Of a stretch of 64,000 bases of DNA, positions 25,301-35,885 are shown one piece after another (within the stretch, counting starts at the first letter, position 1; each line of letters begins with the position of its first letter). The DNA is taken from NCBI GenBank assembly GCA_000469685.2, contig LS997565.1, forward strand, positions 10,980,505 to 11,044,504. Direction: 5' to 3'. The translations under genes and the position numbers were made by a program. Below the pieces are notes generated by a model, which saw only the letters and a program-made list of their open reading frames with translations, ran no database searches and had not been told where the DNA came from. The stretch is from Haemonchus contortus. Taxonomy: Eukaryota > Nematoda > Chromadorea > Rhabditida > Trichostrongylidae.

Positions 25301-26292
25301 CAGCCAGTGATTTACTCGCTCGAAGCATTTTTTTTTGCGAAGGACCTCTATCAGCCCTCACCTCAGTACCTTTCAGACTCTTCTCCTTCCCATAAATTGT
25401 CGAAATAATGGGAAATGCGAGAGCAAAGATATAATCAATCATTAACATATTAATGAAAAAATAATAAATTCATAAACAAACAGGAAACCCAATCTAGACC
25501 CAGCGGCTGGTATGTCTGATGCGGAACGTGTTGATGTTTTGGCGGGAGTGATGTCAAAATTATCCAAATCTGGATTTTCCTTGATCTTTCTAAAGTTGAT
25601 TCTGTATTTTGAAAAGCCAATCCTTATTTTCCATAAATATAACGTTTTTTTTCGAAATCGATGGGCTTCCGTAGGAAGATATTCGACAGCCGGAAACATT
25701 GGAAAAGAGGAATTAGTCAAAAAGACACGAAAGAGTAATTGATGGGCATTATCGAAGGTAATGGGTTCGAACAAGAGCGCTTTAAGGCTTTTTCTATAAT
25801 GACAGGTATATTAATTGAAATGGTAGCGTTATTGTCATGGTTGTGAGCTCCACCGATAATAACGTTTGATTATAATGACAGTATTAACCGCAGTTATAAA
25901 TAGTACGATTACCCAATAGTGATTCGATAGTAAAGCGTTCAAACCTAGAAAATCAACAAACCCAGCAGAAAAGTACGTAAAATCGTAAGGACTGTGATGT
26001 CAGAGCATAAAGGGGAGGACCGAAGCTGCAGGTAATATTTTCAGGATCACTGCTTACTGCCTCTGCTGTCTAATCAGCTGTTTACAATAGTTAAAACCAT
26101 AATTGTGTGCTGGTTTGGTCATGGTTAGCCCATATCCATTACCCATTACCCACTTTACCATTACCATTGCATTTACATTTGCAGCAATAACATGGCAACA
26201 AAAGGCCTAAATGATCTGATTCAAACGCTTTCGCACAGCTCAATGTAGATTTCCGAATGAAGGAAGTTCTTGGCATTAATTGAATCACTTTT

Positions 26293-26470
26293 GAGGTGTG
26301 CCATGCATTCGACTTCTATTTTGAATCGTAGTGGTATTTTGAATACGTACATATGTGGTCTGAACAATTAATTGCGGGGCAAGCCGATGTACAGGTCAGT
26401 GCCTTTATCCTCCCAGACGAGTCTGGTAAGGATTAATCGACAAGGGACCTCTGATCATGCACGTGGAGTA
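26293..26470 (-). mobile_element. SINE copy
   Basis: The minus orientation shows the body words of the family: GAGTCTGG/CCAGACTCGTC, the reverse complement of CAGTGCCTTTATCCTCCCAG, and the 3' words around GCATTCGACTTCTATTTTGA. It lies head-to-head with the better copy at 26533. Confidence 0.65.
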
Positions 26471-26532
26471 GTGTGGAAAACCGGCTCAAACATCTTATTA
26501 TCACTCTACACATTCCCAGCAGGTACGGACAC

Positions 26533-26810
26533 GGGTGGAGGTGGTGTAGTGGCAAGTGCCGCATGGTCATGGGTTCGAATCCCGAATCGATGTTCGCCAA
26601 CGCCAACCAAGCCCCCCATCCCTTCAGGGTCGGTTGATTGGTACCAGACTCGTCGGGAGGATAAAGGACCGACTTGTACATCGGCTGGCATCTGCAACTC
26701 ATTGTATAGGCCACAAACGCATTCAATACGCCACTACGATTCTGAATGGAAGTCGAATGCAAGGGCGCATCCCTCAGACGGGATTGATCAACGCCCCAAG
26801 ACTTTTGTCC
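26533..26810 (+). mobile_element. tRNA-derived SINE, best-preserved copy
   Basis: About 278 bp. The head is tRNA-like, with an A box in GGTGGTGTAGTGGCAAGTG and a B box GGTTCGAATCC at 26572-26582. The body has GCCAACCAAGCCCCCCATCC, then GGTACCAGACTCGTCGGGAG, then CATTGTATAGGCCACAAACG, then CGCCACTACGATTCTGAATG. It ends near GACGGGATTGATCAACGCCC. The same ordered words recur at many sites in the window in both orientations, which defines the family. It has no coding capacity, so mobilisation would depend on another element's reverse transcriptase. Confidence 0.85.
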
Positions 26811-27289
26811 TAGACGGAGTTGCACTGAGAGGACCACAGAATCAACTTACAGGGAAGGTGTGGAATTAGAAGTTCAACTGAAACGTTCACGAGGGGCCCC
26901 AAAGAAGATATGGCGAGACGCAATCAAGAAGGATTCCGCTGGAATTGAAGGGGCAGGAGGTGCCGCAGGTAAACTTAAGTGAAGGAGGTGACAAAAACAA
27001 AGCAGACCTTACGACGGTATGGGATTGACGCTAGAGAGAAGAACAGGAGGAGTTATAATCAGCAACAGTTATAATCAGCGCCAAACTTTCTGGATATGGA
27101 CCCCCATCAGACGACACGACTATTGCCGATTCCTCTGTGATCGATCCGTCAAGAAAGATGGAACTCGATGGGTTTCACTACGTCTCCTCTTGAGGGCTCT
27201 CAAGTGCCCAATCCTGTGGCCAGGTAAGGTGGAGGAGAGAACAAGATCGTTCAGGGAGAAAGACCCTTCACAGTAAGAACAAGTAAAAA

Positions 27290-27770
27290 TCGAAAGGCAA
27301 AGTGAAGAGATAGTTATGAGGTCCACACCACAGGGTTAGCAAAATCAGGGAAAGGGAGATATCAGAAAGACTTCCAAAAGAAATGGATCGGCGAGGCAGG
27401 GAAAGGACCGAGTCTAAAAAAGTCAGGGAGAGGGTGAGCAATAGCAAAAGGGCAACACAAATTAAAGCAGAGAGAATAGAAAGAAAGGGCGGGCAAGAAA
27501 AAAGGGCGAGTAAAAAAGAAAGGAGGAAGGCGTAGGAATTGGAAAGAATCGGGGAAATGGGTGTGGCAGGGGCGATTTGAGCAAATGGGAGCACAAAAAG
27601 AAAGCCATGGAAAAGGAAATGGTTGAAGGAATAGCAAGATTGGGTATGGGAATGATAGGTAGGAGAGGAAAAAGTATCAAAAGTGTCATGGGCGTTAATG
27701 AACTTGAAGAACAAGGAACATGGTGTAATAACTGAATGAAACGGAATGAAAGCCTAAATAAGTATCGGGA
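27290..27770. repeat. Purine-biased tract
   Basis: Nearly 500 bases with a strong excess of A and G on the plus strand (for example GAAAGAAAGGGCGGGCAAG). The long Ser/Phe/Leu/Pro-rich open frames on the other strand are a by-product of this bias. No recognised domain. Confidence 0.6.
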
Positions 27771-28060
27771 AGAAAGGTAAGTATTCACCCGTCAGAAATT
27801 CGGTCGTGGTTTCGGGAAGTACTACAAAAAAAACTTAATGAAGTCGGAAGGACGGTGAACCCCGAAGATGGCTGAGGATGCAGCCGATCGAAGTCGGTGC
27901 TGATGGCTACCGCCTGATAGTGCTGAGTGACGGAAATTGACATCGGAAAGGGTTGATAATGAAGTGAGCGAAGAGCGTCAAAGACACCCCCGAGGCCCCA
28001 TCTCAAGGGGATCGTCTGAGGCTCTTCATCAGCTCATCTCCGTCTCCCATCTTACCTCCT

Positions 28061-28084
28061 GGCAACGGCAACGGCAACGGCAAC
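28061..28084. repeat. (GGCAAC)4 microsatellite
   Basis: Four tandem copies of the hexamer GGCAAC, with GACAAG following as a degenerate unit. No gene context is recognised. Confidence 0.9.
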
Positions 28085-31000
28085 GACAAGATAGCCGCGA
28101 TGTCGTGCATGGGGCCATGCGATTTCTTTGGCAGTGGTCCCTGGAGGAGAATCTAATCGTCAGCCGTCAAGGAATCAACGACACAACTGACAAATAGCGC
28201 GTCGAAAGAATCGCTTTCGCAGATTTGTTCAGTGGTGACCGACGACCAAAAGAGACGACGACGTCGACGACGACCGCCACGGATGGGTTGGATGCCACAA
28301 GAGGAGGGTCGATTGATATTCGTTTAGCCGACCCATTTAATGGGACAGAATTTCGAAGGCGCGAATTATGTCGTCTACGCCTCTTTTACGGCCATTCGAA
28401 ATTGACGACGAGTAAATTATAGGTATCGATTTTTTTCGAGTAGTATAGTATGCGTAGCAATGGAGCGTAATGGACTTTACTCCAGAAATTTCCTAAATAC
28501 ACGGAAAAAACCCCTTGAAGCTGGAGGATTTCCATACATCGCGGCCGAAAAGTGTGATAGTCCAAGGAGAAATTAAATAAAAACCTATAGGAATAAACAA
28601 GGGGAAGCAAATAAGTAAAAAAACAGCAAGGGTAGAGATAAACAAGTAAATAACTGTGTTGAACCCGTAGACGTGCTAAAATACGACTAATTTCATCTTT
28701 GCCGATATAAAAACTCGTAGTAAGGCTGAGGGGTGGACCTAGTCAATGAATAGAACCAAAATAAATTCCGTAAATAAACAAATAAATGAATAAGTATGGT
28801 AAGTATCAAATAAAAGGCAAATTTTGGTTGGTTGATTTTTTGACGGGAAAGAACTACATTCACCTTAAGGAAACCTGATCCCACTGCAAATGTTGGGCGC
28901 AAACCTTTGGCCACTGCGACGACTCTGCCCTGCCTCTAATTGGATAATAATCCAATTTAAATGGTGAAAGTTATTTTGCAGAAGCAGATACCCCTACGCG
29001 GTAGCTAAAAAACAAAATTTTCATATAAGCCTCGGGTCTTTTTTGAAGTATGAAAAATGACTGATCAATTTTTACAGTACGTTTTCTCTGGCCCCTATTT
29101 TTTGATTTGAGTGGAATTTTTCGAAAAACGTTTTTTGAAAATGAGTGAATGTTCACGTACAGAATCTTGTAAATGATTATTTTAGAAACTCAAAAGTTAC
29201 CAACACCATATCGCTAACCTTTTCTTTTGCAGAGGGCAATATGTAGTTGGTTGATGTAACCAGTAAAGAATAACTAACTACCCACTGACTAAGTTGCCCT
29301 TTGGTGAATGCATTAGTGACAGAAAAAAAGTCGAAAAAAGAGGGACATAGACGAATTGTCTGTTCAAGCCAACAAGCTCGACATCCTTTCGGTTGAAGAG
29401 AGAATGGGAGAAAATTTATCCGAAGGAACAAAAGCCTTAACATCTCAATCAGTTAGCCTTACCCTACCCCTATGCTCAACTTTTGAGTGACATTTGAGCT
29501 TCTAAATTAAATTATTTACAAGTTTCTGTGAAGGAACATTTACATTTTTCAGAAAAATCCCACTCAAATCTAAGTAAGGGAATAGTACGCATCTAAACGC
29601 TACTACTATTCTGAATAGAACCCAGAGGCGTAGCCGTATTCCAAAACGAAGCCACAGGAAAACGAAAAAAATGGTGGGATCAAACTGACCCTGCTCACAA
29701 TCATCGAGCCAGAGCTTGGGAAACTTGGTAATCTGTAAATAGGTAAACCCAGGTACTTCCCTAGGTTCAAAAAATTGATATGAAGCCATGCGAACACTTA
29801 GTGGGTTGCGTCACTGTGACATTTCGGCTTCAATCAAAAGGATGGCAGATGTTTGAGGGGCTGCAGAGGACGCCACTCCGCAGAAAAACCATTTCAAATC
29901 AGCTCGGTGCCATTAATTTCGACACTTCCCAACTTTTTCATCTGCTTGATTTTTTCGTTGAATTATAAAACGCTTTCAGGAAAATCTGACGACTGTTCCT
30001 ACCAGACGAGAAAAAAGAATTAGATAATGACAAATAAAGGGGTTTTTTTAGTGTAATTTTTGAGATTTCAATAGTTGACTTTTCCTTTCGCAGGAACAAT
30101 CCCTTTTACATTCCAGGAGACACGGTGATCCAGAAATATCAATTTTTCATAAAGTAGACAGGTATGGCTTTGTGACGGAAGTCGCCGCTAGTCCAAGAGC
30201 GACCGATGGATCAGGTCTTTTCAACAAAAAGCTGAAGCAAAATGCTGGACCAGTGAGCAGAAGCTATGAAAGAGGGTAGTAAACTGCATAAAAATGTTCA
30301 AAGAAAGTCGAATTCACGGTTTATACCCGAGGAACATCGTGATTTTGAGAAAAAGACTGCATCATAAGGATTCTTTCAGAAATCAGAGGATGATGGTAAC
30401 TAGTCCAGTAGTAGCTCATCGCCAACACCTACTGCATGCACTGTGGTATCGCTGTAAAATCAGGAAAAAAGTATAGAGCGACGTGGTGCACCAGAGATGA
30501 GGAAAGATGGGGAAAAAGCGATGATAGGCTGAATGAATGGGAAAGATCTGAACTATCGATTGGGTTCGATTTCATCGATTGTCAGCAATGGCTATGTGGG
30601 AGCAAAAGCGAGGTACCTGATCTTTTTGGACCTTTATCAACCTTTTTTTTTTTGATCGACCCTGTGCTTCCCTCACTTCAAAAGGTAAAGTGGAGGTGGA
30701 TTACTGCCTTCCAGCACCCTTGAATTTCGCATTTCTTACACTTTGCAATCTGAAATACTTAGATGGTCTTGTAGAGGAACTGTGGTGGTAGAGTCATCAC
30801 AGGTACGGGTGTCAGGATCGCCTCATCAACGGTACTACTTCACTTGTTGGTTCCTTGTTACTGCATTGTTTGGCATTTGACTTTACCTCGCATTTCGTGC
30901 CCCTCTCAAGGTTCACCCACTTGTCTTTACGGTAATTATGTCGTAACGGTATGCCATTCTGATAGGCTTAGCCAAATGGGTTGTAGAGCCCCACCACACA

Positions 31001-32078
31001 GGCGCCATGGATGGATCAACCCAATTCGAAGGGTTTTGCCATTGCCATGATGGACTGAAGTTGGTTGTACGGCGCCTACCAGAAGCAGTGCCTTTCGTCA
31101 TCACCCTGTTGGTTCATTGTTCAATTCTTTTTTTATTTCTTTCAGAGTCACCTAAATCCTACCACAACCAGTGAAGTTGAGTGTTTGGGCTTGAAAATCA
31201 TTGTCTTTTCAAGACCAATCACGACATTTCTCGGACAATTTGTTATTGAAATAAATTTGAGCTTTTCTGGAAGAGCGAGAGCGATTGAAGCGATATGGCT
31301 TGATGATTGATGGTTGAATTCCCTAAAAGGAGCTTCCAGCCACAGAAACAGTCAACACACTCTCTTGGAGGAGTTGACGGTCGGACACGGTTAGGCCCTT
31401 GATTCAATGACCTCCTATGGCACCCAATTGTCTCCCAGAGTGATTTTCCCGAAGGTTACACTCCTTCTGGGAAGGAAATGATTAGCGGTGGGTGTTTTAC
31501 ACAAGAAAGCCTGAGTATAGTAGGCCAGCATGGAGTACACTGGAGTAATGAGGTGCTCAAACATCCCATTTGCATAATCCGCTTATCTAAAGCATTTCGT
31601 AGGGAAACGTACAATCTGTTCCCAACACTTATTCCCATGCTAAAGAAAGGCTAGGTAAGGCGAACCTTCTGTCCGCCTTAGGCCACCTTCGAGGTATCCA
31701 AGAAGAATGGCTAAAAAACTTTATTTCAAGATTTCACCTTTCATTCATTCATTCACCCTACCCACCCCCGAAGAAGAAAGCTGGCAAAGGAATGAATACA
31801 GGTTTCTGCTGGCTCCTACTTTATATTACTCTTTGTCAGTAGCTAATAACAAGTCGGCTCCATGTGATTCACACGCAGTTCGCAAAAATGGAGTGCGACG
31901 AGCTCGTAAAGGCAAGAAATTCATCAGACAGTCTGGAAAATGCTGCTATTCAAAGGCATTCGAGCATGGAATCATCGCTATAGGTCTTCTGAGTTGGCTT
32001 TCTCAAGCGGGAAAGATGCCTCATACATTTTCATTTCATTTTGAGACCTCACAAGGTTGGCGATTTTTGAACAAAACT

Positions 32079-32148
32079 GTCTCGGACGAGACTCGAATCC
32101 GAACTTGTGCTTTCCGGGCCAGTGCTCTACCCCTTCTACAACCGAGAC
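32079..32148 (-). repeat. Degenerate tRNA-like sequence (70 bp)
   Basis: On the minus strand, GTCTCGG and CCGAGAC at the ends form a perfect 7-bp acceptor-like stem 70 bases apart. GGGGTAGAGC resembles the D-arm/A box and GGATTCGAGTC the B box. The D and T stems do not pair properly, so this looks like a pseudo-tRNA or SINE head rather than a working tRNA gene. Confidence 0.45.
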
Positions 32149-35063
32149 CCGCTTGCCCTCGTCCTCATAATGGCTCACATGCCCTAGCTTAACACACACG
32201 TTTTGAGACTTATCCCGGGAATCTAGACAGAAAAGGGTCTGTTCTAAGAATTTGTTGAATAAGAGCATGCAGGCCTATTCTTTCGGTTGAACAAGAACAA
32301 ATGCAAAGCAGGGGTAGCCGAGCGGTTTAGGTTGTAGGCCTAAGTCTTCCCTGGGAAAGAGCCCGAGTTTCATCTTTGTTGAGACAAAAATCGTGCCTAG
32401 CAAAAGTGGTCTCGGTACAGCTTCAAGCCCAGTTTGGAAGGTTGATTGAAAAGAGAAACTTAGTCTTAAAACCATGTTTGAAAGCCCTGGAAAAAATGAA
32501 TGAAAGATGCTCAACTTAGAAGAAAGTGTAGACGGCCGACAAGAATAACGGACCCTTCAATGCCGTGGGAATAAGGGGCTAGGGAGAGGAGGTTGAAGAC
32601 GTTTACACCCTAGGTCGAGGCCCACTGAAACTTATATGAACCCGTCTTAAGACCTTGATTTTCCTGCAGAAGCATGGGGTTTCTTCAGAACTCGTGATGT
32701 ACTCACAGAGTTCGATTAGCATGAGTAAGGCTTATTCAAGGGGAAGCATATCCGATTCAACATGGCATTATGGGTATGAGACTTGACGTTTAAGAGGATG
32801 AAGCGACCAGCGTCAGCCAGCAATCTATTCCAGAACTCGTCAGGAATTCTTTTCCGATTAGAACTGTAGAACAGATTGAAGGTGGGCTGAATACATTCGA
32901 GACTAGCTTAAGAGCTGGCAGGACCGCTTGTTGAAAATTTCTTCTAATATATTATTAATTACTGACATTCTGCCTATACAGCTTCTGGTATCGTCCAATT
33001 ACTTTTTTTTCTGAGAAAAGTTCATTCGATAAAGTTAGAAAAACAAATTTCAAACCCATAGATCTGTTTTGGTATTGTTCAACGCGGATTTTGTACAATG
33101 GGAGAGCTTTGTAATTTGATCCAGCGTACTACGCTCGCTCTTTGTACAGGCAGCGGAACTACAAACAAAGAACGAAGAAGAGGCAAAGACGTCGAGGGTA
33201 GGGAATTCTCCTTATGGTATGGAGACAATAAATAAATTGACTAGGTGGGGTAGGTTCAAAAGACTGGAGAGAAGCCTCCGAATAGGGAATCATAATTTGA
33301 ACGTCTCTGAAGAAAAGAATTTGCTCCGAAACAAGGCTAAGTGGAGAACTTTGGTACCACCAACAAACAGGAGGCTTGCTTGGCCCATATGAAATTGCCC
33401 GAATGGAATGTAGGCTTTGCTCTCTTCATAGGTTCTCTGCAAAAACAAAAAGGTCAAAACTGAAATTAAGGTCAAAGCCTACTGAAATGGGTTACAGGTT
33501 ACTCTAACAATAAGGCCGTAAGTACCACCAGGCTCCCTGTGCATAAACAAAGCTTAGAATAACGTGGTCCCAAATAAATTGAGAATGATTGATATCCGTC
33601 AAGAAAATGGCTGAAAAAGCATAAGGGACATTTGGCCCTCATTAGGACGATTACAGCAATCACACAGTTGACGTCAATGAAAAAGGAGCGATCTTTGACT
33701 GTCACAGCGTCCCAGCAGCCTGCCTGCCATAGAAACGCGGCAAATTAGTCGATCAAGGTGAATATGAGGAGAAAATTATAGGGAACATGAGGTACAGAGG
33801 GGTAACAGAGGGAGATGCCGCCCTATGCCATGCCCCATATGGTCATCTTTCAAATTTGAGAAGCCAGAGAAGAAGAGAAAGGAACAAAGCCTGAAAGAGG
33901 AACATGACTTCAGATGGCGGCTTCGGTGCAGCTATTCATTGAGGGTAATTGGAAATACGAGGTGATAGAGCGTAAATTGAGTGATGATGTGAGGAATCGG
34001 TCATAGGCCAAGGGCAATTGCCTATTATGACGGATTAACTACAATTTGTTGAAGGGCAAATGAAAAAGGCATGGCGCAAATGGGATCAAAATGGTTTTTC
34101 TGTCATTCAGCGCTCGGGAATGTCGATGATAGTTTATAACTATTCAGAACTATTACTTCTTATTGGGTATTATTGGATATTATCTTTCAGTAAGAAAGTT
34201 CCCATCTAATTATAAAAGCGATTTCACCCACCGTTTGGGAGCGGAGAGGGAATGAGGTGACATATGTACTTTTAGCAAGCTGCATGACAGATTAGGAAAT
34301 TCACCCCATGCCACTGGAACTCTCGAGGGACTTCTGATCCCTTGAATTAGGGTAATCCGAATACTGTGGTTCGATTGATCTTCGGATATTGTAATTTAAT
34401 TTCACAAATATGTAAAAATTATTTCCAAAAATTTGTAGTTTTCTTTACTTACTTGGAAATTTTCTGAATATTTTTGTCAAGTAACCATTTTTCATACTAT
34501 CTCTGAGTCCAGCTATAGTCCGGAAAGACTTCTCCCACATGGGAGAGGCAACTAAGTCTTCATAACGTCTTCGTGCTTTCTCATTCGCACCAGATTGATT
34601 GGGGACGAGCAAAACAGGGACGGTGTCTTTTCCTGAATTTCTGAGTCATTCCTTTTAGGTTGGCTCTACCATGAATCTTTTCCAGGTTGTTTCTCCTGTG
34701 GTGACGCCTCCTGTACGATCCGCCGCCGCTCAATGTTTTCCCAGTGGGTGGTCTGTAAAACCGTATCTTTTCGCGTCATCACCAAGTGTATATTTATGGT
34801 GTCACCTACGTCTCCTACCAACACCGATATACATGCAAACTTTATCGGATAGACCTTCAACTGGAACATACGTAGGTCTTCGTAGGATAAACAGATACTG
34901 TAGTGTAGGATAGTGAGGGTGAAAACGGGTTGGAAATAAGGACCAAGCGATAACGGATGCAATACCCCAGTCCTCCTTGTGAAAACTCCCACCACCGCCT
35001 TTTCAGAAGTAAAATAATTTTTTGCGTGCTCAGCTCCGGCAAGGGTTGCAGAAGTGCCATTAA

Positions 35064-35138
35064 GACCTCGGTGGTGTAAGGGATAAAGAGTGCGCTGCCC
35101 GTAAATCTCGAGTACGGGTTCGAGCTCTACTCCGGGTC
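35064..35138 (+). repeat. tRNA-like sequence (75 bp)
   Basis: GACCTCGG at the start can pair with CCGGGTC at the end, imperfectly. GGTGGTGTAAGGGATAAAG resembles an A box and CGGGTTCGAGCTC a B box. The length fits a tRNA, but the stems are imperfect. A tRNA pseudogene or tRNA-derived SINE head is more likely. Confidence 0.4.
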
Positions 35139-35603
35139 GTTTTGCCTGAGGCTCAGCACCCTTGTAGGCTCGTAAGAGATTTTTGAACTGTATAACAGTA
35201 ATTTGTTCGAGGCTCCCCCTTAGTTCCGAGTGGTTCTGCCTGGTTTACCCGTGGTTCTGTTCTTTGGTAGGTAGGAACACTTATCTCACTTTCCGTACAA
35301 CAGCAATTATCCCTCCTAAAACTCCTACATTCTAGGGCTATTGATCATTTTCCGCACCATCGAGTATGGCTCCCGTCGAGACAAAAAACAGTTTTTCTGA
35401 CGTTTTCGTCCTCCACTCGGCTCTATGGAGAACGAGTAAACCTGAAATTGGGCCTGGTTTCGTGGGTTCTATTATACTGGGAGTTGTCATTTATGGATCT
35501 ACCTCTGAATCTCCCGACCTAATCTGAAGAAAAAAGCAGTAGCTAAAGGCGAATACACCCTAAAAGAACTATTTTATAACCCACGCCGCATACAAATGGC
35601 ACT

Positions 35604-35885
35604 ACGATTTTAAATAAAGGTCGAATGCGTGGCTTGTATTGAAACACAAAGCCGAAACAATTAGTTCAAGCGCTGAAATAGGGTTTATGAGGAAATCAGG
35701 GAAAAAATGAGTGGGAAAAAGCTTGAAAGAGAAGCTTCGTGAATATGATTCAAATGGCTGCACGATTTCAAAAAAATGCCAAATGCATGGCCCACTTCTA
35801 AGGCACTGGAACAACAACTGCTGTAATGAGTTTTACGAGGAAATCTGGGAAAAAAGAGCGACGAAAGACTCGAAAGAGAGGCTAA
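35604..35885 (+). repeat. Diverged tandem duplication, unit about 150 bp
   Basis: Two successive units share ordered words. ACGATTTTAAATAAAGGTCG (35604) matches ACGATTTCAAAAAAATGCC (35762). GAGGAAATCAGGGAAAAAA (35689) matches GAGGAAATCTGGGAAAAAA (35837), each followed by similar GAAAGAGA words. The start of the first unit also resembles the SINE 3' region. Confidence 0.6.

Noticed and set aside
27268..27788. Three overlapping minus-strand frames of 91-148 codons
   Set aside because: All three frames being open at once is a sign of low-complexity polypyrimidine sequence, not of coding.
31707..32192. 161-codon plus-strand frame
   Set aside because: Its end overlaps the tRNA-like sequence on the other strand, and the peptide has no family features.
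34671..35060. Overlapping frames on both strands
   Set aside because: Open in several frames with no conserved motif, and one overlaps tRNA-like sequence. Most likely non-coding.
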